From Adiantum capillus-veneris (Eukaryota; Streptophyta; Polypodiopsida; Polypodiales; Pteridaceae): 64,000 nt of DNA. A program made the translations under genes and the position numbers. This document shows positions 10,850 through 21,028 of this stretch, piece by piece. Every line of letters begins with the position of its first letter. Positions within the stretch are counted from its first letter, which is position 1. The DNA lies in assembly GCA_014529385.2 (NCBI GenBank), contig CM043957.1, forward strand, positions 69,577,503-69,641,502. Reading direction: 5' to 3'. The notes beneath the pieces were generated by a model. It made no database searches. It saw only the letters and a list, made by a program, of their open reading frames with translations, and was not told the origin of the DNA.

Positions 10850-13807
10850 TCATACCATTTGAAATGAGCTTGTCACCCTTTGAAACCAATTGTTCCAGTT
10901 GGTAATAGGTGAGGATTTTTGCCAGTAGTTTTCTATTACCCTAGGTGCCTCGTCAAGTTGCAAGGGTGGTAAGGTACTCTCCCAGGATCGAACTTGAAGT
11001 GGTTCATCAGGTGATTCTTGAACACTGGGAGGTGTGGATTCTTTTGTAGCTTTATGGAGGTCCACTACTATAGATGGAGGCTGTGTAGAAGCTTTTACCT
11101 CTATGGATGTATTACATGAGGAGCTAGAATCTTCATGGGACTCCCCCCTTCCTGAGCTAGGTGGAACAAATCGTTCTTTCTTTGGTACCCAAACTAGCTC
11201 GGGAGCGGGTGTGTAGCATTCTGTGATTTTTTTCTTTCCACGATCATTGATTCGTTTTGGAGATACGGGATTGGGCTCACTTGGGTCAGGTGATAGGTAA
11301 GAGCACAATCTACGTTTTGGCACCCAGATTTGATCATTTCCTTGATAGTAGCCTTGGGCTTCCAATAGTCGTTTAGGGATCCATCGCAACATTTTCTTAC
11401 TTTTCTTGGAGCGAGTGATACGTTTCTTACAAGGCTTCTGTTTTTTAGCACTAGCTATGGTCACTAAAGAAGCTTTAGGGACCCACTTGTATGTTTTCTT
11501 CGTTACATTAGGATGAGTTTTGTCGGAAGCGATATGCATTGCTTGTAGCATATTTAAGGGTATAGGTATTTCATCCCCCTCAGGTGTTACCCAGGTCGTC
11601 CCCCTATTTCCCCAAGTGTCTATGGTTGATGCTAGGTGGACCCAATCCACATTGTCCGACTCAGTCATCCCAGGTAGGATATCCATATAAGGAGAATCTT
11701 GGCCAATGTCTGTATCCTTCTTACAAGTGTAACAATATTGTAGTGGGGCTGAGTGAACTGTGGTGTCAGAGCGATGATCAATAATGGTTTTACTCCCTAA
11801 GGGGTGTACCTTACCAGTCACCAAATCCACTCTAAGGACAGAGTCTTGGAATTGCAAATAGACATGATTTTTAGACCAATCATGAACCATTTGTGCTTCC
11901 CTCATGAATGGTCGTCCTAAAATCATTTCATATGACATAAGGTGTTTAGAGAAATCCATTACAATGAACTTATGTCGTACCTTGTGTCCTAGAACTTTGA
12001 TCTTAAGATCCTTGAGCAGCCCCATAGGTTTGGCTATGGTACCATTTGCCATCTTTACCACAATGTTAGTAACACTGAGGCGGGGTTTTCCCATGGATTC
12101 CCAACAATCTTTTGTAACGATGCTAACTCCCGCACCACCATCAAGAATTCCCTTTATAGTTAATCCCTTGGTAGTGATGGGTAGGGTCGCATTAGACTCG
12201 TCGCCTTCAAAATACTGCCTTAATTCGTTAATGGGTACCTCGATCACAGACTCGTGTCCATCTAAGTCAAGTGATTGCACATGATTTTTCTCATCAATCA
12301 TAATCGAGTCAGGCCTATTTGGTTGCGCAAACTGCGATAATCCCGTTCGTAGCTCTCCGTTAAGGAATGCTCGAAGTGCAAGGAATAACTCAGGATCTCC
12401 ATACAGCTTTGCTATGATCGTGGTTCGGACCTCAGAAGACATGAAGTCCACTAGTTTGGCAACATTCATTGGCGTTTTGCAGGGTGTAGGTCCTTGACTA
12501 GGAACTGGTGAGGATGGAATCTCATATTCCTCAATGGGATCAGGTATTCTTTCGTTAAACATCCTTTCCAACAAGAAGGGTGTATGCTCACTTTCTGATG
12601 TCCCGTCCTCACTCCCTTCTTGGATGATACTAGATATGGCTAACGGTCTATGGTTCATGTGGGGTGGATGAACTTGCGTGGGAAACACTGTGTCATGAAT
12701 TTTGACCTGCATGGGTTCTGGTTCTAGTTTCCTTTGAGTCTCCTCCACTAAACCTCTTAGATGTTTCACCTGCTCAATCTCGTCTACTGGGTTTGGGTAC
12801 GTCCCACTCTTCTTTTTACGATTCTTCCCTTTTTGCCCCTGCGGTTTATCTTGAGGGTCTTGGATTGGATTTGGAAACACTTGTGTTTTCAGAGGCTCTT
12901 TATGATTTTCTCTTATTCGGTTTTCATTTGGTTCCATGTTACGGTTTTCTTTGTCGGTCTTTCCCTTTGTGGTATTGGTTCTAGTCTCCATTGTCTCGAT
13001 TGAATCTGAATCATCCTCGAGGTCATTCATATACACGGGGTCATCTCCTGTTCCTATGTTTGTTTTGGAACTTGGCTTTGAATTTTCCGTATTCTGCGAC
13101 TTCTTCCTTCGTGTCTTCTTTTTCTTTGCTTGGATAACTGACGCGGTATCTCTCTCTTCAAGGATATGTCCTGGCCCTTGAAGCATAGACCGTGTAATCG
13201 CATAAGCGGGTGCGACGGGTGGTATTGGCGATGTCACACTAGCAATTTCGACCAAATTTAGGGGTGTGATTTTAGGCGCATTTGGGTTATAGGGGCATTG
13301 GGCAATCAAGTGATCTATGCCACAACGATTACATGTGAGTATTGGCATTGCAGACGTGCTCCCTTGATTCATTTGCATCTGTGCAGCATTCTTTTGCAGC
13401 CTAATAGGGCACTCCGCTACTCGATGTGGTCCACCACACTCGTAGCATTGAAGAGGTGGCCTCCTAGCCTGGGTGTTGATATTTTGACCTCTGGATGCGA
13501 GAGCAGCAGCTTGATAAACCGGCTTGACTTGTCCCCAACAATCTTCCATGTAGTATATAGGACACTCTTCCAATGTATCAAGTCCGTAGGCAATACTAGT
13601 GTCTATTTCCTCCTCACAGCCATCTGCATAAGCATTAGATGGCTCGCAACCCACTTGGTTCATAGGGGCGACTCTTGGATGCGGGGGCTGCGGTCCTAGC
13701 ACAGGAGGTGGTAGCGGTGTAGCTTGTACAACATTTTGAGGTCTAGGGACCATGTGTTGTGGTAGTTGCTCAACAGGTGGAGTAGGCATCAATACAGGAG
13801 CTCGCGG
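10850..13807 (-). CDS. Y polyprotein, C-terminal part: zinc knuckles, protease, WVPK-repeat tail
   Basis: This is the downstream half of the Y frame. The first 22 codons of the open frame starting at 13873 come from the Z LTR and are not native. The Y sequence begins after the CGCGG duplication and continues in the same frame as 22506-24730. Two further zinc knuckles follow: CYECGGPHRVAECP (near 13445) and CNRCGIDHLIAQCP (near 13330). Then comes a long Lys/Glu/Asn-rich linker. The retropepsin has ILDGGAG as its active-site motif (near 12140) and closes with ILGRPF (near 11920). The tail has four W-V/I-P-K motifs (11180-11495). About 985 native codons end at a normal stop. Gag packages the RNA and the protease would cut the polyprotein. 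There is no RT downstream. Confidence 0.88.
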   Translation of the reverse strand, partial: PRAPVLMPTPPVEQLPQHMVPRPQNVVQATPLPPPVLGPQPPHPRVAPMNQVGCEPSNAYADGCEEEIDTSIAYGLDTLEECPIYYMEDCWGQVKPVYQAAALASRGQNINTQARRPPLQCYECGGPHRVAECPIRLQKNAAQMQMNQGSTSAMPILTCNRCGIDHLIAQCPYNPNAPKITPLNLVEIASVTSPIPPVAPAYAITRSMLQGPGHILEERDTASVIQAKKKKTRRKKSQNTENSKPSSKTNIGTGDDPVYMNDLEDDSDSIETMETRTNTTKGKTDKENRNMEPNENRIRENHKEPLKTQVFPNPIQDPQDKPQGQKGKNRKKKSGTYPNPVDEIEQVKHLRGLVEETQRKLEPEPMQVKIHDTVFPTQVHPPHMNHRPLAISSIIQEGSEDGTSESEHTPFLLERMFNERIPDPIEEYEIPSSPVPSQGPTPCKTPMNVAKLVDFMSSEVRTTIIAKLYGDPELFLALRAFLNGELRTGLSQFAQPNRPDSIMIDEKNHVQSLDLDGHESVIEVPINELRQYFEGDESNATLPITTKGLTIKGILDGGAGVSIVTKDCWESMGKPRLSVTNIVVKMANGTIAKPMGLLKDLKIKVLGHKVRHKFIVMDFSKHLMSYEMILGRPFMREAQMVHDWSKNHVYLQFQDSVLRVDLVTGKVHPLGSKTIIDHRSDTTVHSAPLQYCYTCKKDTDIGQDSPYMDILPGMTESDNVDWVHLASTIDTWGNRGTTWVTPEGDEIPIPLNMLQAMHIASDKTHPNVTKKTYKWVPKASLVTIASAKKQKPCKKRITRSKKSKKMLRWIPKRLLEAQGYYQGNDQIWVPKRRLCSYLSPDPSEPNPVSPKRINDRGKKKITECYTPAPELVWVPKKERFVPPSSGRGESHEDSSSSCNTSIEVKASTQPPSIVVDLHKATKESTPPSVQESPDEPLQVRSWESTLPPLQLDEAPRVIENYWQKSSPITNWNNWFQRVTSSFQMV
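11180..11495 (-). repeat. Four W(V/I)PK motifs in the Y tail
   Basis: The minus strand encodes YKWVPKAS, LRWIPKRL, IWVPKRRL and VWVPKKER at roughly 30-45-residue intervals after the protease. Their role is unknown; similar WVPK strings occur in some plant retroelement polyproteins. Confidence 0.7.
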
Positions 13808-15283
13808 TGTAACCGGCCTGTTCAATCCAAAAAGGGCGGTAGACTTTACTTTAAACCTTGATTTAGCTTTCACCCGTTATTAGTCGTCTATTTTACTTGT
13901 ATTTTCAAGACACAACAAAGGGGAGAGGGATACAGGCTGCTAGATTGCACCTGTATGAGTAGACAGACACCAGATTGGCCCCTAACTTAGGCGCCCCTTT
14001 CGGTATTTCTTTATTGTTCAAAAGAGGGAATAAACGCTGTGGTTCCTACAAGCTGCCCCGCACAAACTCGGCTGAATTTCCACTGTTCCAGCCCGATTTC
14101 GGCAGCATAACTGTACTAGAACCCTTCACGGTCAGTATTCCCACGCATTGACTGACTTTCCCGACGCATACGGGCACTTTGCAAAACCTGGCGAGAATCT
14201 GCAGCACGCTGAATTCTCTGTTTTCAGCCCTGAAAATACGCCAGATCGCCTGTACAGCGGTCCCCTTGCGTCCCCAAACCTCCTGGGGGTATTAGGGTCC
14301 GTTTAGGGCCAAAACCCTAAACCTGCAAAAATACACAGCAGGCTGTTATTCACTGTTTCGGGCTCCGTTTCGCGTGCCGGTCGCATCCGTAGCAAGCCCT
14401 CGAGCTCCCGCACCTGTAGGGCTACTTGCCCTTTGAATCGGACGAGATTTCTGGCGTGAAACCTCTCCGAATTCACCTGTACCTGCGGGGGGATTAGCCG
14501 CTAGCTAATCCAGTACCTGTGCAAGAGGCTCTTGCCTCGGCAATCGCGCATGAACCCACACAACTGTACATTGGTCAAATGAAGAGCCCACTAGAGGGGC
14601 ATAACATACTGCCAAAGGGGAGAGAGAGGGCAGTGCGTAGCGTGCAGGGCATCACTCCTGGCACCGCACTGTGCATAAGAGGGAAAGCAAGCACTCCATA
14701 GCTCTTAACCTGTGACAGAGACTTGCAAAATGAGCCTCCCAGCTATAAATCACGTTTTTGCCTTCTCTATAAGTAGTAAACTGGCCTCAGAGTGCCAAGT
14801 GTCACTCATTTGTGCATTTTCCCGCTTTAGACCCTCGGGTCTAAAAATATCTCACCTGCAGCCTCTGTTGACTTGGCCACAGAGTAACAAAATGATCCCC
14901 ATGTCAAACTGCACGTAATGACGCGAAGACATTTTCAGGTCCCAAAATAGCAGTTCCCTAAATTTTAGGAGATGCTGCCATTGTATCTTTCTAGGTCATC
15001 CGACCCTCTTTGTACACTGCGGCCACATCCAGAACTGAAATGTAGCCTCTGTAGCAAAGGATTCCACTTTGGCTAGTCAATGACCCCACTTGGCTAACCA
15101 TAGTCCTTGTCCAACCTTAGTGCTCTCTTGCCCTCAGGCCTGGACTCCCTCTGGACAGTTCCACACTAGCTATGCAATGCAGGGCAGTTAGATTTCCCGA
15201 GGGGTGTTTCCAAAAGTGAAAGTAAATAGATAATAAGAAAGAAATCAACAAAAAAGATAGATAGTAGTCACACGCTGGTGACA
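13808..15283 (-). repeat. 3' LTR of Z
   Basis: 1476 bp, TGTAACCGGCC...GGTGACA. The open frames at 14519-14701 and 14712-14918 recur identically in the other LTR and are LTR sequence, not genes. Confidence 0.96.
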
Positions 15284-15297
15284 TACCCCCCTCTTGA
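15284..15297 (-). other. Polypurine tract of Z
   Basis: The minus strand reads CAAGAGGGGGGTA directly before the 3' LTR, where plus-strand synthesis is primed. Confidence 0.88.
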
Positions 15298-15856
15298 AAT
15301 CTCAAACGTCCTCGTTTGCATCTATGTCGTACATGCTTACTGTCAACACTGATGTATTCAACACCTGTCGACACATATACGACACATACATGCTCATTGT
15401 CAACCCTGGTGTATTCAACACCTCGTCGACTCATGTATTGCCTGCGTGTGAACCCTGTCCCAATGACATAGTGGTAGCTGCACACTCTGCCATTGCTTTG
15501 AGTCACTAACTTTCCAATGACAAAATGGTAGCTGCACATTTTGCCACTGTCTTATAGTACACGTTGGATCCCGTAACACTTTCGAGCATACCCAAACCGA
15601 CAGTTTAAGAATGCAGTTACACATGTACTCCTGAATAGAAGCAATCATTGTATCCTTGACAAACTGACAAGAAATACTCACTTCTATAGCACTAACCAAA
15701 CTTTTGGACATTCCATAAGAGCAATTGCCAAACTGACAATCTGTACAGCTCTAACATTCATGTAACAGGTATTTCATTTGAGCTCACTTTAAATACCATG
15801 TACATCATTTGTTTCAGAAGCCATTGTCACACTGACAATCCATTTAGCTTTGAAAC

Positions 15857-18800
15857 TCAAGGGGTCAAGGTAGGTTGCAAATCGAAGGCTTCCAGGTAAA
15901 GTGATAACACAGTTGGTGACTCTGCAAGTTCACCTTCTTCCATCCACTTAGCATCCATTGGTGGATAGTTTCTGAACTTTACCAAGTAACGCCTAGCAAC
16001 CTTGCCTTTCACTTTCCTTTCTTTGTGTGCCAAAATCTGTTCAGGGACCAAGATCTCGTCAAGTTCCTCGACTTCCGGCTGATCTTCAGCTGGAATAGCT
16101 TCTGGCACATCACCCACATAGGGTCTGAGAAGACTCACATGAAACGCATTGTGAATCTTCCAACTGTCAGGCAATTTCAGCCTATATGCAACATCACTGA
16201 TTATGTCGCACACTTGAAAAGGCCCATAGTAACGCATGCTGAGCTTTGGAAACAGTCTTTCCTTGCCCTTCATCTTCTTTAACCTTGCCTTTTCAAACCG
16301 TAGAAGCACCCAATCACCAAGTGAATATACCACTTCACGACGGTGACGATCAGCTGCTTTCTTTTGCTTTGCCTGAGTCCTTTCTAAGGCCACTTTGACC
16401 TTCTTGTACATTTCATCCATGTCTTGAACATACTTATCTGCTTCAAATATCTTGTCCTTTGTATGCAGTATGGGAGGAACTTTCTTGCCACCTTCAACTA
16501 TCTCAAAAGGTGCCTTGCCAGTTGATGAATGCACTGTATTATTGTATGCATACTCCACCAATGGCAAATACTGCTCCCACTTTCCTTTATGCTCTGACAC
16601 ATAGCACTTGAGCAGATCTAGGACAGTAGAATTTGCCTCTTCCGACTGCCCATCTGTTTGAGGATGAAATGACGAAGAGAATTTGAGCGTGGTGCCCATA
16701 TTCTCAAACAAACCTTTCCAGAACAAACTAGTCATGCGTGGATCACGGTCGCTAATAATCGACTGTGGCATGCCATGATACTTGAAAATATTGCTCATAA
16801 ACAAGCGTGCCATCTGATCTGGCTTTATCTTCTTCCTGACAGGAATAAAATGAGCCTGTTTGCTGAATCTGCAAATAATGGTCCAAATACCATCATTTCC
16901 TGTCTGCGTTCTCGGAAGATCAAAGATAAAATCCATAGCAATACTTTCCCATGGTTTATCTGGAATAGGTAGTGGTTGCAATAACCCTGGTGCCTTTTGC
17001 CTGTCAAACTTGACCTTTTGGCATACTAGGCATTCTCGCACAAAGGCATCCACATCCCTTCTCAATGTAGGCCAATAGAAGAATGTCTCAACCGCTTTAA
17101 CTGTAGCATCGATACCACGATGCCCTGCATACGGTGGGACATGACTCTCTTCCATAACTTTGCGTCGCAATGGCTTTGTGACACACAATCTGCCATGCAT
17201 CATCATGAACCCATCTTTAAGAAGATAGTGTTCATGATGTTGTCCATCCATTAGTTGCTCGAAGACCCTTGCAAAATCTTCATCATTTGCATACTGTTCT
17301 CTCATATCATCAAGTTCATGATGATAAGGAATCGACACAGCTGAAATTTGTGGCTTTCTTGACAAGGCATCAGCCACAACGTTCTTCTTGCCTTCCACAT
17401 GCACAATCTGAAAATGGAACATGGACAAGATATTTGCCCATCGCATATGCTTCTCAGATAACTTTGTTTGTGTCAAGAAGTATCGCAAGGTCTGATGATC
17501 CGTTTGGACAACGAAATCTGCACCTAGCAGGTAGTGTTTCCAACTTAAGAGCGCATGAATCACAGCCAGTAACTCTTTCTCATAGACCTGCATGGTCATC
17601 TCTGGCCCTTGCAAAATTCTGCTCTCATAGGCTACTACCCTGCCATCTTGCATTAGCACAGCACCAATGCTACTACCGCAGGCATCACACTGGACCACAA
17701 ATGACTTCCTAAGATCTGGCAACACAATGACTGGATCCGAAGTCATCTTTTCCTTTAAGAGATTAAAAGCTAAAATCTCTTTTTGTGTCCATCTAAAGGT
17801 GACTGCCTTCTTTTGAAGAGCATGTAAAGGTGAAGCAATCTCAGCGAAATTTCGGATAAACCTTCTGTAATAGGAGCATAGTCCCAAAAAGCTTCGGACA
17901 TCATGCACCGTCTTCAAATTTGGCCATGACTTGATCGCTTCAACTTTTGCAGGATCCATTCTGACACCATCCTTTGAGACAATGTGTCCCAGAAAGTGAA
18001 TCTCTTCCAGAAAAAACTCACTTTTCTTTGCATTGATGAGCAACCTATGACTGCGTAGCTCTTTGAACACAATGGCCAAGTGATGCCTATGCTCCTCTTC
18101 ATTCTTTGAGTAGACTATCATGTCATCAAAGAATGTACCAACAAACTGCTGGTGTGGACGGAAAATTCTGTCCATCATCCTATTGAACGTAGCCGGAGCA
18201 TTTGTGAGACCAAAGGGCATCACTAAAAATTCGTAAAGGCCAAACGTTGTTCTAAAAGCAGTCTTGTGCACATCCTCTGATCTAATGCGGATCTGATGAT
18301 ACCCACTCTTTAGATCTATCCTGCTAAACATAGCTGCTCCTTCTAATTTGTCCATAATATCATCAATTCTAGGTATAGGGAACCTATTCTTGATGGTATT
18401 CTTGTTCAGTGCACGGTAGTCGATGCACATACGCCATGAGCCATCTTTTTTCTGCACCAACAATACTGGAGAACAGAATGGAGATGAACTGGGCTGAATC
18501 AGCCCTTTTTCTAACAGCTCCTGTACTTGGCCCATTATCTCTTTCTGCTGAGCCGCACTAACCCTGTACGGAGGCTTGTTTGGTGGGCTACTGCCTGGCA
18601 CCAAATCTATCGCATGGTCCTCGGGTCTCTCTGGCGGTAATTGAGACGGTAATGAATCGGAAAAACAGTCACTATACTGTTGTAAAAACATTGACCTTTC
18701 TTTATCTAGCACAGATAAATTTGATTCATCACAATCTGACACTTCACGTGCAAAAACCAAGTACGCAGAAAGATGCTTTTTCATTACAGAAGTAATAGCA

Positions 18801-20971
18801 GAAGCTGATACAGTAGGAATAGACTCCCCTTTAAGCTTTACATCCAGAATGTGAGTCTTTCCCCTGCTCTGTACAGTGATCTTTTTGTTGTAGGCATCCA
18901 TGATTCCCTGTACACGAAATAACCAAGGAATACCTAACAACACATCACATCCGTCCAGTGGCATGATGTAAAATTCTTCAGCATCTACATAGGACTGGAT
19001 ATGTAGACGCAACTTTCCAATGATGGGTGTCACAGCCTCTGTATGGCCAGGACATGCCAAACCTGCCTCTGCTGTATACCCCATCTCTTCAGGTCTGATT
19101 CCCAACTTTGAAGCCAATTCTGGGGAAATAAAGTTGGCTTTGGCACCTGGATCAAAGAAGATAAGCACTGTTTGATCCCTAACCTTTCCCCATGCTCTGC
19201 AAAGCTCACTTGCATGTGAATTTGGCTTGTCGCCCACCATATCTGGCACTAGACCTGCCATGGGCTTCTTTCCTTTCTTGTCTTCCTTGTCTTCAGAATC
19301 AGGTGGCCTTTTCTTTGTAGGACAGTTGTAAGCAATGTGGCCAGGCTGCTCACATATAAAGCATTTGTTCTCTGTCCTCAGGACCTTCTTTTGCTCTTCT
19401 GACTTGCGAGGAAAACGTCTTTTCCATTTCTTTGCTGGTCCTTTTTCTGATTCAGCCGTAGCTTTGTCTTTCCCTGCGTTGGCTGACTCCTGAGTCCCTT
19501 TAGGAGCCTCATTGGGAACGTGCTTCTTGGCTGAATTTTTCTTGCCTGATCCTGCCTTGACGCCAGTGTTAAATTCACAATCTTCTCCCTTGAGCAAACC
19601 ATTGCCAGTGTTTGCTACCTCGATGAGCTGCGTCAAAGTAGTGACTTTTGTCTTCGTGCAGTATTTTCTCAATCCTTTGGGTAGGCCACAACAGTATTTT
19701 TCAATCTGTTCTGTCAATGGCACAAACCTATAGGAAGTTACTGGAAGTAGAGCTTTCCAAAACTTCCGATTGTAATCATCCAGATTTCTGCAAGTGGCAG
19801 CATTAAGCTGGTGCCATTCTGTCATGACATCTGCTTCGAAATCATCAGATAACCATGCTGCTGCAAAAATCTGCTTGAAGTAAATCCATGTGGACGGAGC
19901 TTGCCCTTGAAGCAATAAAGTTGTCCACCATTGTCCCGCATTCCCTGTCAAGAAAGTGGCTGCCTTGCGGACCTTTGAAGCCTCTGTAAAGTTTCCCCCT
20001 GCATAGGCCTTATCAAACTGCTGGAGGAATGAAAGAGCCTTCTTCCTGTCATCAAACCCTGTAAAGGTCGTGAATGACACACCTTTGCCACCTTCTTTGT
20101 ACGGAGTTGGCCTCTCCAGCGGCGTTAAATTGTCATATGGAAGTGACTGAAACATGGGAACACTATTAGGGTTCATCTGTGTTCCTTGGCCGCTATTAAC
20201 TTGACCTGGAAATGCCATATTTGGCTGCTGATTTGTAATTCCAGCCATGCCAAAATTTGCTTGTGGCATCCCAAATTGTCCCTGAGTGCTTTGAAACCCT
20301 GGTTGCATACCCATGACACTGTACATGGGGTTAGGCATCATCGTTTGAGCACCCGCAAACACTGTTCCTGGCGTATAAAACTGATTTCCAGGTGCATGAC
20401 CAGCCATGCTCTGAAATACCGATCCACCTCCAAAATAGCCAGGGTGTACTGAAGGTGGTGGGAAGACCTGTTGCATAGCCTGTAAGTTGCTTCCTTGCCC
20501 ATTAGAACCAGCTATAGGCTGCTGAAAGGTGGCGGGCTGAATTGGTACAGCTTGAAAAACTGGCATCTCAGCCACCTGTTCTTGCACCTTAGGCATAGGT
20601 CGTGGAGACTGCATGTTCTCCGTCAAGTGTACAGGTGTTTCCATTGACTGTGCGGTATGAATCACCTGTGCTCGAGCCTTAACAGGCTTTTGAATATGAT
20701 CCAGTGACCCAACTTGCTGAGACGGAACAGGAGGTTGCAGAAAAGCTAAAAACCTCGGATTCTGCATTACTTGTGTGAACATAGCCACAGTAGTAGCCAA
20801 CTGGGTCCTGAATATATCATCATCAGTCTGTGGTGGTCTTGAGGACTCACCCACTTCATGTGTCTGTTGACCCTGTGAAGAGGAAACCTCTTCAGTCACA
20901 TCATCTGGTCTGTCAGCCATAATTACAATTCCCTGTGTCTGGTCTATGATCCCCTGTGTCTTCAAGCCCAA
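15857..20971 (-). CDS. Z gag-pol polyprotein (chromovirus), 1704 aa
   Basis: One frame encodes all retrotransposition proteins. Residues 1-280 are Gln/Pro/Met-rich, then a Retrotrans_gag capsid domain spans about 300-450. The zinc knuckle CFICEQPGHIAYNCP is near 537-550. The protease active site is FFDPGA (Asp607), with LLGIPWL at its end. RT begins near WRMCIDYRALN (about 844) and has FFDDM (947-950) as catalytic motif. RNase H starts near CDACGSS (about 1094). Integrase has an HHCC zinc-binding segment (about 1276-1316) and acidic residues in AMDFI, SDRDPRM and QSEEAN (about 1346, 1407 and 1444). A chromodomain (YLVKFRNYP...WMEEGEL, about 1646-1690) ends the protein and probably directs integration to particular chromatin. 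Met18 is an alternative start. No frameshift or stop is present. Confidence 0.95.
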   Translation of the reverse strand: MGLKTQGIIDQTQGIVIMADRPDDVTEEVSSSQGQQTHEVGESSRPPQTDDDIFRTQLATTVAMFTQVMQNPRFLAFLQPPVPSQQVGSLDHIQKPVKARAQVIHTAQSMETPVHLTENMQSPRPMPKVQEQVAEMPVFQAVPIQPATFQQPIAGSNGQGSNLQAMQQVFPPPSVHPGYFGGGSVFQSMAGHAPGNQFYTPGTVFAGAQTMMPNPMYSVMGMQPGFQSTQGQFGMPQANFGMAGITNQQPNMAFPGQVNSGQGTQMNPNSVPMFQSLPYDNLTPLERPTPYKEGGKGVSFTTFTGFDDRKKALSFLQQFDKAYAGGNFTEASKVRKAATFLTGNAGQWWTTLLLQGQAPSTWIYFKQIFAAAWLSDDFEADVMTEWHQLNAATCRNLDDYNRKFWKALLPVTSYRFVPLTEQIEKYCCGLPKGLRKYCTKTKVTTLTQLIEVANTGNGLLKGEDCEFNTGVKAGSGKKNSAKKHVPNEAPKGTQESANAGKDKATAESEKGPAKKWKRRFPRKSEEQKKVLRTENKCFICEQPGHIAYNCPTKKRPPDSEDKEDKKGKKPMAGLVPDMVGDKPNSHASELCRAWGKVRDQTVLIFFDPGAKANFISPELASKLGIRPEEMGYTAEAGLACPGHTEAVTPIIGKLRLHIQSYVDAEEFYIMPLDGCDVLLGIPWLFRVQGIMDAYNKKITVQSRGKTHILDVKLKGESIPTVSASAITSVMKKHLSAYLVFAREVSDCDESNLSVLDKERSMFLQQYSDCFSDSLPSQLPPERPEDHAIDLVPGSSPPNKPPYRVSAAQQKEIMGQVQELLEKGLIQPSSSPFCSPVLLVQKKDGSWRMCIDYRALNKNTIKNRFPIPRIDDIMDKLEGAAMFSRIDLKSGYHQIRIRSEDVHKTAFRTTFGLYEFLVMPFGLTNAPATFNRMMDRIFRPHQQFVGTFFDDMIVYSKNEEEHRHHLAIVFKELRSHRLLINAKKSEFFLEEIHFLGHIVSKDGVRMDPAKVEAIKSWPNLKTVHDVRSFLGLCSYYRRFIRNFAEIASPLHALQKKAVTFRWTQKEILAFNLLKEKMTSDPVIVLPDLRKSFVVQCDACGSSIGAVLMQDGRVVAYESRILQGPEMTMQVYEKELLAVIHALLSWKHYLLGADFVVQTDHQTLRYFLTQTKLSEKHMRWANILSMFHFQIVHVEGKKNVVADALSRKPQISAVSIPYHHELDDMREQYANDEDFARVFEQLMDGQHHEHYLLKDGFMMMHGRLCVTKPLRRKVMEESHVPPYAGHRGIDATVKAVETFFYWPTLRRDVDAFVRECLVCQKVKFDRQKAPGLLQPLPIPDKPWESIAMDFIFDLPRTQTGNDGIWTIICRFSKQAHFIPVRKKIKPDQMARLFMSNIFKYHGMPQSIISDRDPRMTSLFWKGLFENMGTTLKFSSSFHPQTDGQSEEANSTVLDLLKCYVSEHKGKWEQYLPLVEYAYNNTVHSSTGKAPFEIVEGGKKVPPILHTKDKIFEADKYVQDMDEMYKKVKVALERTQAKQKKAADRHRREVVYSLGDWVLLRFEKARLKKMKGKERLFPKLSMRYYGPFQVCDIISDVAYRLKLPDSWKIHNAFHVSLLRPYVGDVPEAIPAEDQPEVEELDEILVPEQILAHKERKVKGKVARRYLVKFRNYPPMDAKWMEEGELAESPTVLSLYLEAFDLQPTLTP

Positions 20972-21012
20972 AACTGACCAAGGCTCACTTCTATGGGAAA
21001 AAGTGATTTAAT

Positions 21013-21028
21013 CCCGTCGATGGAACCA
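21013..21028 (-). other. Primer binding site of Z, tRNA not assigned
   Basis: Directly inside the 5' LTR the minus strand reads TGGTTCCATCGACGGG. It starts with the TGG that pairs with a tRNA CCA end, and CGACGGGATT resembles the complement of a T-arm. It does not fit the usual iMet, Asp or Lys sites. The closest I can recall is tRNA-Glu, with about three mismatches. Confidence 0.6.

Noticed and set aside
14519-14918. Plus-strand open frames of 60 and 68 codons, repeated identically at 21740-22139
   Set aside because: They lie within the Z LTRs and recur because the LTRs are identical; there is no coding signature.
17269-17712. 147-codon plus-strand frame
   Set aside because: Antisense shadow of the Z RNase H region.
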